From: Sphingomonas lycopersici
Lineage (GTDB): Bacteria > Pseudomonadota > Alphaproteobacteria > Sphingomonadales > Sphingomonadaceae
Reading direction: 5' to 3'
NCBI RefSeq assembly: GCF_026130605.1
Contig: NZ_JANFAU010000014.1
Span: forward strand, 1-64,000
Length of the DNA stretch: 64,000 nt
The position numbers were made by a program, and so were the translations under genes. Shown here one piece after another: positions 15,307 through 22,650 of this stretch (its first letter is position 1; each line of letters begins with the position of its first letter). The notes under the pieces were generated by a model. The model did no database searches, had not been told where the DNA came from, and saw nothing but the letters and a program-made list of their open reading frames with translations.

Positions 15307-15774
15307 ATGCCCGATTGTACCAGCCTCACCCTCGACCGGCATCTCGCGCCCGCGGGCGCCTCGGCCGAGAGCTTCGCGCGCTTATGGGCGGGGCTGTGGA
15401 CCCAGCGGCGCATCCCGCCCGATCTGCTCGAACTGTGCCGGCTGACCTTCGCGCGACTACATGACGATGCGGGCGAGATGGCGGCGGCCAATCCGGCGGT
15501 GGCGCTCGCCGCGGGGCAGCGCGACGCGGTGCTCGCCGGGCAGGCGCCGGCCGACCCGGCTTATGCCGCGGCATTGCTCTTCGCCGAATATTATTGGCTC
15601 GACGCGCAATCGATCACCGACGAGGCGGCGGATGCGGTCAAGGCGCATTATGGCGAGCCGGGGCTGGTGCTGCTGATCGAGGCGCTCGGGCTGATCGACG
15701 GCCGCATCCGCGCGGCGCGCTGCCTGCGCGATCTCTCCGCCCACACCAGCGCCAAGGAGGCGGCGCATGTCTGA
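15307..15774 (+). CDS. CMD/AhpD-like protein without the CxxC pair
   Basis: 155 residues, all-helical and alanine-rich. It starts 20 bases after the TetR stop, with GGAG before the ATG. The pattern RIPPDLLELCRLTFARLHDD, then LLFAEYYWLDAQSITDEAADAVKAHYGEPGLVLLIEALGLIDGRIRAAR resembles the carboxymuconolactone decarboxylase/AhpD fold, but lacks the redox CxxC. It overlaps the next gene, a CxxC-bearing CMD protein, by eight bases. The two may form a heteromer with this one as the structural partner; that is inference. Confidence 0.6.
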   Translation: MPDCTSLTLDRHLAPAGASAESFARLWAGLWTQRRIPPDLLELCRLTFARLHDDAGEMAAANPAVALAAGQRDAVLAGQAPADPAYAAALLFAEYYWLDAQSITDEAADAVKAHYGEPGLVLLIEALGLIDGRIRAARCLRDLSAHTSAKEAAHV

Positions 15775-16294
15775 CACCCCCCGCGTCGGCACCCCCGGCA
15801 CCCAGACCGGCAATACGATCCGCGACAGCGCCTTGGGGCTGGTCCCCGAAACCGTGTCGGAGATCATCGCGCTCAACGGCCATGTGTGGAACGACACGAT
15901 CGTTCCTCCCGCGCTGCTCGAGATCATCCGGCTGCGCAATGCGCGCACGGTCAATTGCGTGTTCTGCAAATCGGTGCGCTACGACGTCGCGCGCGCCGAC
16001 GGGCTGACCGAGGAACGCGCGGATATGATCGCGCCGGGCTATCAGGACAGCGCGCTTTCCGAGCGCGAGAAGAGCGCGATCGCGCTCGCCGACTGCTATC
16101 TCGGCTTTCCCGCCGGAATCGCGCCGGATCTCGCGCCGCGGCTCGCCGCCGCCTTCACCCGCGAGGAGATCGCCGCCGTGCTGGTCGCGCTGATGACCTT
16201 CAATTTCACCTCGCGCACCGCGGTGAGCATCGGCGGGATGCCCGAAGAACCCTTGCCGATCATCGAGCTGTCGGTAAGCGTAACGACCGACTGA
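15767..16294 (+). CDS. Carboxymuconolactone decarboxylase family protein (AhpD-like)
   Basis: 175 residues. The CMD domain has the redox motif C64-V-F-C67 in NARTVNCVFCKSVRYDVA, typical of AhpD-like proteins that reduce or remove peroxides. The preceding helix PALLEIIRLRNA and later LADCYLGFP and VLVALMTFNF also fit the fold. It overlaps the upstream CMD-like gene by eight bases and precedes a dienoyl-CoA-reductase-like gene by 21 bases. A role in a peroxide- or carbon-compound-linked pathway is inferred; substrate not determined. Confidence 0.82.
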   Translation: MSDTPRVGTPGTQTGNTIRDSALGLVPETVSEIIALNGHVWNDTIVPPALLEIIRLRNARTVNCVFCKSVRYDVARADGLTEERADMIAPGYQDSALSEREKSAIALADCYLGFPAGIAPDLAPRLAAAFTREEIAAVLVALMTFNFTSRTAVSIGGMPEEPLPIIELSVSVTTD

Positions 16295-16315
16295 CAATCG
16301 ATCGGAGAGGAAGCC

Positions 16316-17095
16316 ATGTCGGGGCGGTTTGCGGGCAAGCATGTTTTCGTCGCGGGCGCGTCGAGCGGGATCAACCTCGAGATCGCGCACGGCTTCGCGC
16401 GCGAGGGCGCCAGGATCACCGTGCTCAGCCGCAGCGAGGAGAAGATCGCCGCCGCCGCGCAGGGCCTGAGGGACGCGGGAGCGACTGCGCTCGGCATCGC
16501 CTGCGACGTGCGCGATTATCCGGGGCTGGAGGCAGCTTATGCTGATGCGGTTGCGGCGCACGGCGCGATCGACGTGCTGGTCTCGGGCGCGGCGGGCAAT
16601 TTCCTCGCGCCGGCGGTCAAGCTCAGCGCCAATGCGTTCAAGACGGTGGTCGACATCGATCTGCTCGGCACGTTCAACGTGTTCCGCGCGAGCTGGGACC
16701 ACCTCGTCAAGCCGGGTGCGTCGCTGATCGCGATCACCGCGGGGCAGGCGGTCCACCCGATGAGCTTCCAGATCCACGCCTGCGCCGCCAAGGCCGGGGT
16801 CAATATGGTGACCAAATGCCTCGCGCTCGAATGGGGGCCGGCGGGGGTGCGGGTCAATGCGATCTCGCCCGGGCCGATCGGCGATACCGAGGGGATGCGC
16901 CGTCTCGCCGATCCCGATCGCGAGAAGCAGATCAAGGGCCGGCTCGCGCTGCGCGATTACGGTGCCAAGCGCGATATCGCCGACGCCGCGCTGTTCCTCT
17001 CCAGCCCGGAGGCGAAATATATCACCGGGACGATCCTCAATGTCGACGGCGGGTCGGATCTGGGGGATGCGAGCGCGAATGCTGTGGGGGAATAG
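16316..17095 (+). CDS. SDR-family reductase, 2,4-dienoyl-CoA reductase-like
   Basis: 259 residues with a Rossmann fold: VAGASSGINLEIA nucleotide loop, ACDVRDYP, and VLVSGAAGNFLAP (the 'NNAAGNF' region). The usual YxxxK is replaced by QIHACAAKAGVNMVTK, where His stands in the Tyr position, as in peroxisomal-type 2,4-dienoyl-CoA reductases (DECR2). The ALEWGPAGVRVNAISPGPIGDTEGM stretch also matches that group. It probably reduces an unsaturated acyl-CoA with NADPH. It is the last gene of the TetR-CMD-CMD unit (21 bases after the CMD gene, GGAGAGG site). Exact substrate unknown. Confidence 0.8.
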   Translation: MSGRFAGKHVFVAGASSGINLEIAHGFAREGARITVLSRSEEKIAAAAQGLRDAGATALGIACDVRDYPGLEAAYADAVAAHGAIDVLVSGAAGNFLAPAVKLSANAFKTVVDIDLLGTFNVFRASWDHLVKPGASLIAITAGQAVHPMSFQIHACAAKAGVNMVTKCLALEWGPAGVRVNAISPGPIGDTEGMRRLADPDREKQIKGRLALRDYGAKRDIADAALFLSSPEAKYITGTILNVDGGSDLGDASANAVGE

Positions 17096-17100
17096 GAGCG

Positions 17101-17412
17101 TTAGGGTTGTTCGTCGCGCAGGAGAGTCTCGAAATCCTGCCCGCCGTAATAAAACCCGATAACCACCACGGTTGTGTCCTCCACCATGAGGGCGATGGTT
17201 ATGCGGCGGCGATAGGCCAATGTGCGTAATCCACCGCGAATATCGTCGCGCGGTGTTCCGATGCGGGGGAAATCGGACAAAACAGTCAGGCGGTCGACGA
17301 TCCCGTCGGTGAAGCGTCGCGCGATATCCGGGGAAGCCGCTTCGGCGATAAAGTCGTAAATCGCGTCAAGCTGATCACGCGCCTCGCGCGTAAAGATCAG
17401 GCGATAGGCCAT
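17101..17412 (-). CDS. ParE/RelE-family toxin
   Basis: 103 residues with the ParE pattern: YRLIFTREARDQLDAIYDFIAE, then LSDFPRIGTPRDDIRGGLRTLAYRRRITIALMVED and VVVIGFYYGGQDFE. ParE toxins poison DNA gyrase; RelE relatives cleave mRNA. It follows the ParD-like antitoxin gene by only two bases, so the two are one operon. It ends five bases from the convergent reductase gene. It sits in otherwise core surroundings. Confidence 0.88.
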   Translation of the reverse strand: MAYRLIFTREARDQLDAIYDFIAEAASPDIARRFTDGIVDRLTVLSDFPRIGTPRDDIRGGLRTLAYRRRITIALMVEDTTVVVIGFYYGGQDFETLLRDEQP

Positions 17413-17414
17413 TT

Positions 17415-17693
17415 CTAGCCGCGTGCGGTCGCTCGCTTGTGACGCGCGGCGAGCCCTGCCTTCACCTCGTCCAGCGACAGGCCCCGCTCCGGATCGGCTC
17501 TATAGGCATCGTAGGAGGGCAGCACCTCGTTGCGGAGCCAGTTATCGACCGCTCGGTCCCGTGCCTGAAGCGCCCGCAAGCCGTCGCGAATGACCTCGCT
17601 CTCGCTGGCATATTCGCCGGACGCGACCTTGGCGCGAACCTGCGCCGCCATCTCGTTCGGCAGCGTCACGCTGAATTGCTGAGTCGAGCGCAT
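17415..17693 (-). CDS. ParD-family antitoxin
   Basis: 92 residues. The N-terminal ribbon-helix-helix is STQQFSVTLPNEMAAQVRAKVASGEYASESEVIRDGLRAL, the CopG/ParD DNA-binding fold. The C-terminal helix (NWLRNEVLPSYDAYRADPERGLSLDEVKAGLAARHK) wraps the toxin in the family structures. It directly precedes the ParE toxin gene. The pair normally autorepresses its own promoter; the AT-richer stretch at 17700-17735 (GGATTTAATCCTATT) is the likely operator site. Confidence 0.88.
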   Translation of the reverse strand: MRSTQQFSVTLPNEMAAQVRAKVASGEYASESEVIRDGLRALQARDRAVDNWLRNEVLPSYDAYRADPERGLSLDEVKAGLAARHKRATARG

Positions 17694-17738
17694 CGTCGCT
17701 CCTTCCGGCGTAGGATTTAATCCTATTGGCGCCGGCTT

Positions 17739-18209
17739 TCAACCGGGCGGCCGCGGCGTGATGCCGAGATCGGCGGGGCCGAAAGCGTCCGGCAGCAGCT
17801 CGGACAGGCGATAGCTGGTCACCGCATCGCCCTCCGCTGCGCCGCAATGGACGATCAGGTCGCGCCCGCCCATTTGCGCCGCCTCGTTGAGCACTTGGCG
17901 GCAACGGCCGCACGGATTGACCGTGGCGGTGCCGATCGGGATGCCGTGCGCGTCCATCACCCCGCCGATCACCGCCACCGCGACGATATCGGTGAGCCGC
18001 CCCGCCGCGCTGGCGCTCGCCACCGCGACCGTCTCGGCGCAGAGCGACAGGCCGTAGCTCGCATTCTCGACATTCGCCCCGGTCATCACCGTTCCGTCGC
18101 TGAGCAGCAGCGCCGCGCCGACCGCGAAGCGCGAATAAGGCGCGTGGGCGTGGCGCGCGGCGGCGCGCGCGGCGGCGATCAGTTCGGCGGGGGAGGGGAT
18201 TTCGGTCAT
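17739..18209 (-). CDS. cdd: Cytidine deaminase
   Basis: 156 residues from the ATG at 18209, which overlaps the stop of the preceding GH25-like gene as ATGA. The zinc site is complete: CAETVAVASA (Cys ligand and catalytic Glu) and NPCGRCRQVLNE (PCxxC). The N-terminal 'HAPYSRFAVGAALLLSDG' matches nucleoside deaminases of the homotetrameric type. It converts cytidine and deoxycytidine to uridine forms in pyrimidine salvage. It is translationally coupled to a cell-wall-hydrolase-like gene, which is an odd partner. Confidence 0.92.
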   Translation of the reverse strand: MTEIPSPAELIAAARAAARHAHAPYSRFAVGAALLLSDGTVMTGANVENASYGLSLCAETVAVASASAAGRLTDIVAVAVIGGVMDAHGIPIGTATVNPCGRCRQVLNEAAQMGGRDLIVHCGAAEGDAVTSYRLSELLPDAFGPADLGITPRPPG

Positions 18210-18880
18210 GGCGCGGCGACGTCCCAATTGGCGGGGGCCTCGATCCCGTCGACCCGGCGCATATCACTGGCGCGCCACAGCCGCCACGGTCGCGCGGCAT
18301 AAGAAGGCGCAAGGAAATTGCCGGTCGCCCACAGGTTGCGGGGCAAGGCGGCGGTGATCTCGTAATCCTTCTCGACTGGCTTGGCGACGCGCAGCAGCAC
18401 CGGCTTGCGCATATGCGCCTCGATCGTCGTGGCGAGCAATTTGAGCTCGGCGATCAGCGCGCCGCGCTCGGGGCGAGCGGCGCAGGCATCGTCGTAGCTG
18501 ATGTCGATCGCCACCGGCAGCGCATTCTCGTCGCGCGGGACGAAGGTGTTGAACGCATTGGCCTGATCGATCGCGGGCTGGCAGAAGGAATAGACCAGCA
18601 CCGCGCCGCGGCGCATCCCCGCCGCCTCGATCCCGCGCCAATTGGCCTCGAACGTCGGATCACGTTCGCGCGCGCCGCGCGTCGCCACCGCATAAGCGAA
18701 ATCGGCGCCGCGCGCCGACACGGTGTTCCAGTCGATCGCGCCATCCTCGGCGCCGACATCGACCCCCTGGACCGGATAATGCTCGATCGACGGCTGCCAG
18801 CGTGTTGCATATTGCCAGCCCGCCACCCCGACGAGCGGCAACGACGCCGCGATCAGCACGAATCGCCCCAACCCCCACAT
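18206..18880 (-). CDS. GH25 (lysozyme-fold) family protein, catalytic Glu changed
   Basis: 224 residues with an N-terminal membrane anchor or signal (GRFVLIAASLPLVGVAGW), so the domain lies in the periplasm. The GH25 barrel is seen as QGVDVGAEDGAIDWNTVSARGADFAYAVATRG, then DPTFEANWRGIEAAGMRRGAVLVYSF. The strand that normally ends in Asp-x-Glu reads ALPVAID126-I-S128, so the general-acid Glu is replaced by Ser. Activity on peptidoglycan is therefore doubtful, unless another acid substitutes. It starts seven bases after the UPF0262 stop and overlaps cdd by four bases: a three-gene unit. Confidence 0.75.
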   Translation of the reverse strand: MWGLGRFVLIAASLPLVGVAGWQYATRWQPSIEHYPVQGVDVGAEDGAIDWNTVSARGADFAYAVATRGARERDPTFEANWRGIEAAGMRRGAVLVYSFCQPAIDQANAFNTFVPRDENALPVAIDISYDDACAARPERGALIAELKLLATTIEAHMRKPVLLRVAKPVEKDYEITAALPRNLWATGNFLAPSYAARPWRLWRASDMRRVDGIEAPANWDVAAP

Positions 18881-18887
18881 TTTACCT

Positions 18888-19370
18888 TTAACCTTTGATG
18901 TGCAGTACGCAGATCAACGTGAACAGGCGGCGCGCGGTATCGAAATCGATTTCGATCTTCCCCGCCAGCCGCTCCTTGAGCAGCTCCGCCGCCTCGTTAT
19001 GGATGGCGCGGCGCGCCATGTCGACCGTTTCGATCTGTTGCGCGGTCGATTGGCGGATCGCCTGGAAATAGCTGTCGCAGATCGCGAAATAATCGCGGAT
19101 CGGGCGGCGGAAGCGCCCCATCGCGAGCACCAGGGTTTCGAGATGCGTGCCGTCCTCGCGGCGGATCCCCATCGCCAGCCGGCCTTCCTCCACCGCCAGC
19201 GACAGGCGGTAGGGGCCGGCATAGCCGTCGGCATGTTCGCGTTGCGGCGCGAAATAATTGCCCTCGATCAGATCGAAGATCGCGATCCGCCGCTCCTGCT
19301 CGATATCGGCCGAGCGCCACAGGATCGTGCGCTCGTCCAGCTCGACATCGATGATCCGCGGATCGGCCAT
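18888..19370 (-). CDS. UPF0262 family protein
   Basis: 160 residues from the ATG at 19370 (MADPRIIDVELDERTILW, the usual start of this family); the frame opens further upstream at 19424. The sequence IEQERRIAIFDLIEGNYFAP, then YAGPYRLSLAVEEGRLAMGIR and FRRPIRDYFAICDSYFQAIR, is conserved in alphaproteobacteria. Cytoplasmic, function unknown. It is divergent from dnaB across about 110 bases and heads the UPF0262-GH25-cdd unit. Confidence 0.9.
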   Translation of the reverse strand: MADPRIIDVELDERTILWRSADIEQERRIAIFDLIEGNYFAPQREHADGYAGPYRLSLAVEEGRLAMGIRREDGTHLETLVLAMGRFRRPIRDYFAICDSYFQAIRQSTAQQIETVDMARRAIHNEAAELLKERLAGKIEIDFDTARRLFTLICVLHIKG

Positions 19371-19481
19371 TGTGGTTGCGATAGAGACGAACTCGGTCCG
19401 CGACAATCCGCCCCCGTTTTCCACAACTCATTCGGCGCAATGCGGTTGAGCCGCGCCGCAGGGGGCGTAGAAGGTGGCCAG

Positions 19482-20975
19482 ATGGCCACGCTCGCTTTCA
19501 ACCATGCCGCCCAGCCGGCCGAACCGATGCAACTCCCGCGCAACGTCGAGGCAGAGGCGGCGCTGCTCGGTGCGATGATGATCGACAACCGGCTGGCCGA
19601 CGATATCGTCGACCGGATCGAGCCGGGGCATTTCTACGAGCCGCTCCACGGCCGCATCTTCGCCGCGATCAAGACGTTGCGCAGCAGCGACATGCTCGCC
19701 ACCCCGGTGACCTTGCGCCCGATGTTCGAGGCGGACGAGGGGATGAAGGAGCTCGGCGGCCCGGCCTATCTCGCCAGCCTCACCGGATCGGGGGCGGGGC
19801 TGATCGGCGCGCGGCAGTTCGCGCAGCAGATCTACGATCTCGCGATGCTCCGCGCGTTGGTGACGGTGGGGCGGACCCTCGTCGATCGCGCGATGGATAC
19901 CTCGGAGGAGGTCAATCCGCGCGCGCAGATCGAGGCGGCGGAGGAGGAATTGTTCAAGGTCGCCGCCGACGGCGGGGCGGAAAGCAGCGTCAAGACCTTC
20001 GTCCAGGCGACGACGATGGCAGTCAAGATGGCCGAACGCGCGCTCAATTCGGGGGGTAATCTCTCGGGCGTCACGACCGGGCTCGATTCGGTCAACGCCA
20101 AGATCGGCGGCATGCACCATTCGGATCTGATGATCCTCGCCGGCCGCCCCGGCATGGGCAAGACCTCGCTCGCCACCAATATCGCGTTCAACGCCGCGCG
20201 GCGCTGGATGCGCGACATGGAGGACGGGATTCCGCCGTCGCAGTCGGTGGGGGCGAAGGTCGCCTTCTTCAGCCTCGAAATGTCCGCCGACCAGCTCGCG
20301 ACGCGTATCCTCGCCGAACAGTCGGGGATCAGCTCGGAGGCGCTGCGCATGGGCAAGATCAGCCGCGCCGAATTCGAGAAGCTGGCGACCGCCGCGGCCG
20401 AGCTCGAAAACCTGCCGCTGTTCATCGACGATACCGGCGGGCTCTCGATCGGCGCGCTCCACACCCGCGTCCGCCGGCTGCAGCGGCGGCACAATAATGA
20501 GATCGGGCTGGTGGTGGTCGATTACCTCCAGTTGCTCACCGGCAGCGGCAAATCGAGCGACGGCAATCGCGTCCAGGAAATCTCCGAGATTTCGCGCGGA
20601 TTGAAGACGCTGGCGAAGGATCTCAACGTCCCGGTGCTGGCGCTGTCGCAGCTCAGCCGCGCGGTCGAACAGCGCGAGGACAAGCGCCCGCAGCTGTCCG
20701 ACCTGCGCGAATCGGGCTCGATCGAGCAGGACGCCGATATGGTGTGGTTCGTGTTCCGCGAGGATTATTACGTCGCGCAGAAGGAGCCCAAGCGCCCGAT
20801 GGAAGGCGACGACGGCAAGATCTTCGAAGACCATGCCAAATGGGCGACCGATATGGAGCGGGTGTTCGGCCTCGCCGAGCTGATCGTCGCCAAGCAGCGC
20901 CACGGCGCGACGGGCAAGGTGGTGCTGCGCTTCGACCCGACGATCACGCGGTTCAGCGATTACGCGGGGTATTGA
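19482..20975 (+). CDS. dnaB: Replicative DNA helicase DnaB
   Basis: 497 residues from the ATG at 19482 (AAGGTGG upstream). The N-terminal DnaB_N domain (LPRNVEAEAALLGAMMIDNRLADDI) is followed by a linker and the RecA-like motor: Walker A GRPGMGKTS near residue 221, the KVAFFSLEMSADQL motif, Walker B VVVDYLQLL, and SQLSRAVEQREDKRPQLSDLRESGSIEQDAD. As a hexamer it unwinds DNA at the replication fork. The length is normal and no intein is seen. Confidence 0.97.
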   Translation: MATLAFNHAAQPAEPMQLPRNVEAEAALLGAMMIDNRLADDIVDRIEPGHFYEPLHGRIFAAIKTLRSSDMLATPVTLRPMFEADEGMKELGGPAYLASLTGSGAGLIGARQFAQQIYDLAMLRALVTVGRTLVDRAMDTSEEVNPRAQIEAAEEELFKVAADGGAESSVKTFVQATTMAVKMAERALNSGGNLSGVTTGLDSVNAKIGGMHHSDLMILAGRPGMGKTSLATNIAFNAARRWMRDMEDGIPPSQSVGAKVAFFSLEMSADQLATRILAEQSGISSEALRMGKISRAEFEKLATAAAELENLPLFIDDTGGLSIGALHTRVRRLQRRHNNEIGLVVVDYLQLLTGSGKSSDGNRVQEISEISRGLKTLAKDLNVPVLALSQLSRAVEQREDKRPQLSDLRESGSIEQDADMVWFVFREDYYVAQKEPKRPMEGDDGKIFEDHAKWATDMERVFGLAELIVAKQRHGATGKVVLRFDPTITRFSDYAGY

Positions 20976-21000
20976 GGCGGGGTTACTCCCCTCCTTCTTC

Positions 21001-21040
21001 TCCCCTCCCTGGAAGGGAGGGGTCGGGGGTGGGTTGCCCT
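21001..21040 (+). repeat. Palindromic repeat family A, left member of pair 1
   Basis: TCCCCTCCCTGGAAGGGAGG, then GGTCGGGGGTGGGTTGCC. A self-complementary CTCCCT-GGA-AGGGAG head is followed by a G-rich tail. Its inverted partner is at 21413-21458, on the other side of the DUF559 gene. Similar pairs lie at 27441, 46701 and 53051. Confidence 0.8.
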
Positions 21041-21067
21041 CCGTATCGCGAGGCGCGAGCATGCGCC

Positions 21068-21469
21068 ATGCCTCGCGTCCCTCCCGCGCTGACCTCCAAG
21101 GCTTGCGATCTGAGGAACAGCGCGACGGCCGAAGAACGCGCGTTGTGGGAACGCCTGCGCCACGCCCGCCCGCGCTTCACGCGACAGCTTCCGGTCGGGC
21201 GCTACATTCTTGATCTCGCTTGCCGTACAGCAAAGGTGGCCGTCGAAATCGACGGCAGCCAGCATATCGAAAACGCCGAACGCGACGCGGCGCGGACGGT
21301 CTTTCTCGAAAAGCTTGGCTGGCGGGTCATGCGGTTCTGGAACAGCGAGGTGCGGAAAAATCCCGACGGAGTCGCCGAGGCGATTCTGGCGAGCCTTGTC
21401 GATCCTCGCGGGCCTACCCACCCCCAACCCCTCCCTTCCAGGGAGGGGAGCAAGAAGGAAGGCAGCTAA
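21068..21469 (+). CDS. DUF559 (restriction-endonuclease-like) protein
   Basis: 133 residues. The domain is of the Vsr/very-short-patch-repair type: RNSATAEERALWERLRHAR, the RQLPVGRYILDLACRTAKVAVEIDGSQH core with Asp and Glu-x-Asp positions, and DAARTVFLEKLGWRVMRFWNSEV. DUF559 proteins have a PD-(D/E)XK nuclease fold of unknown role. The last 18 residues (PTHPQPLPSREG...) are encoded by a family A palindromic repeat. The gene is framed by an inverted repeat pair, which suggests insertion as a cassette. It ends one base from the convergent cysH stop. Confidence 0.8.
   Translation: MPRVPPALTSKACDLRNSATAEERALWERLRHARPRFTRQLPVGRYILDLACRTAKVAVEIDGSQHIENAERDAARTVFLEKLGWRVMRFWNSEVRKNPDGVAEAILASLVDPRGPTHPQPLPSREGSKKEGS
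21413..21458 (-). repeat. Palindromic repeat family A, right member of pair 1
   Basis: It is the inverted copy of the 21001-21040 repeat: CCCACCCCCAACCCCTCCCT, then TCCAGGGAGGGGA. It lies inside the 3' end of the DUF559 gene, where it is translated. Confidence 0.8.
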
Positions 21470-21470
21470 A

Positions 21471-22229
21471 TCAGAAAACCGGTTCCTCACCCGGCTTGGT
21501 CGGCAGGTGGATCCCGCATTCGACCTTGTCCCAGCCGCGCCAGCGGCCGGCGCGGGGGTCTTCGCCGGGGAGCACCTTCGACGTGCACGGCTTGCACCCG
21601 ATCGACGGATAGCCGTCCGCCTCGAGCGGGTGATGCGGCAGATCGTGCGCGTCGAAATAGGCTTCGAGCCGCGCCTTGTCCCAATCCGCCAGCGGGTTGA
21701 GCTTCAGCCGCCCCTCGTCGATCTCGAACCGCGGCAGCGCCTTGCGGGTCTTCGACTGGAACCCCTTGCGCCCGGAGATCCATGCGTCGAACGGCGCCAG
21801 CGCGCGGCGCAGTGGCTCGACCTTGCGGATCTCGCAGCAGCCGTCGGGATCGTAGGACCAGCGCAGGCCATTGGCGTCCTTCGCCGCGAGGATGCGCGGA
21901 TCGGGGCGATAGACGCGCAGATCGGTGAACCCCAGCCGCTCGGCGAGCTCGTCGCGATATTCCAGCGTCTCGCCGAACATCTTCTGCGTGTTGGTGAAGA
22001 TCACCGGCACGTCGCGGTCGACCTGCGCGATCATGTGGAGCAGCACCGCGGATTCGGTGCCGAACGACGACACCGCCGCGACGCGCCCCTTGAGCTCGTT
22101 CGCGAGAAGATCGGCCAGCATGTCCTCGGTCGACACGCCGGCGAAACGCGCCTCATACGTCTCCGCGTCGCCGGCGGCGAACGCCGGCGTCACGTCGATC
22201 ATGTCGAGCGCGCGCGCGGCATTAGCCAT
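21471..22229 (-). CDS. cysH: Assimilatory APS/PAPS reductase
   Basis: 252 residues from the ATG at 22229, overlapping the DUF934 stop by eight bases. The SSFGTESAVLLHM loop binds adenosine phosphosulfate. The four [4Fe-4S] cysteines typical of the APS-type enzyme are present (C131-C132 in DGCCEIRK and C212-x-x-C215 in GCKPCT), and the catalytic Cys is in VECGIH (C238). It reduces activated sulfate to sulfite. It is the last gene of the cobA-DUF2849-cysI-DUF934-cysH unit. The cluster indicates use of APS directly, though PAPS use is possible. Confidence 0.93.
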   Translation of the reverse strand: MANAARALDMIDVTPAFAAGDAETYEARFAGVSTEDMLADLLANELKGRVAAVSSFGTESAVLLHMIAQVDRDVPVIFTNTQKMFGETLEYRDELAERLGFTDLRVYRPDPRILAAKDANGLRWSYDPDGCCEIRKVEPLRRALAPFDAWISGRKGFQSKTRKALPRFEIDEGRLKLNPLADWDKARLEAYFDAHDLPHHPLEADGYPSIGCKPCTSKVLPGEDPRAGRWRGWDKVECGIHLPTKPGEEPVF

Positions 22230-22650
22230 GCCGCAATTTCCACACCGGCACCGCCGCATCGGCCGCGGTCTGATAGCGGAAGGCGTAGCGATCGAGCGTC
22301 GCGCGCAGCACCTCGGGGTCGATCGGGGCATTGGGCGCGAAGCTGTCGAAGCCGCAGCGCCGCATATGATCCATCTGATCGACCAGCACGTCGCCGGTGG
22401 CGCGCAACTCGCCCTTATAGCCCGCCTCGCGCAGGATCTGCGCCGAGGAATAGCCGCGTCCGTCGCGGAAGCGCGGGAAATCGACCTCGATCAGCGAGAT
22501 ATGGTGGAGATGCGGCAACAGCAGCCGCACGTCCTCGCCCGCTTCCAGCCGCACCGCGGAGGAATTGGTCTGATCGAGGAAGGCGTCCAGCGTCACCGCC
22601 GGCTCCTCGGTCGGCTCGTCGTCGCGGAAGCGCAGGAAATCGTCAGCCAT
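22222..22650 (-). CDS. DUF934 family protein of sulfite assimilation
   Basis: 142 residues. The pattern 'NSSAVRLEAGEDVRLLLPHLHHISLIEVDFPRFRDGRGYSSAQILRE', then GYKGELRATGDVLVDQMDHMRRCGFDSF, is the DUF934 domain. It is found beside sulfite reductase in proteobacteria and often called a putative oxidoreductase. It overlaps cysI by eight bases upstream and cysH by eight downstream, so expression is coupled. It may supply electrons or a structural function to CysI, since no cysJ flavoprotein gene is seen; that is inference. Confidence 0.9.
   Translation of the reverse strand: MADDFLRFRDDEPTEEPAVTLDAFLDQTNSSAVRLEAGEDVRLLLPHLHHISLIEVDFPRFRDGRGYSSAQILREAGYKGELRATGDVLVDQMDHMRRCGFDSFAPNAPIDPEVLRATLDRYAFRYQTAADAAVPVWKLRHG

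Noticed and set aside
18900..19481. A long N-terminal extension of the dnaB frame
   Set aside because: It runs opposite the UPF0262 gene; the conserved DnaB start at 19482 has a ribosome binding site.
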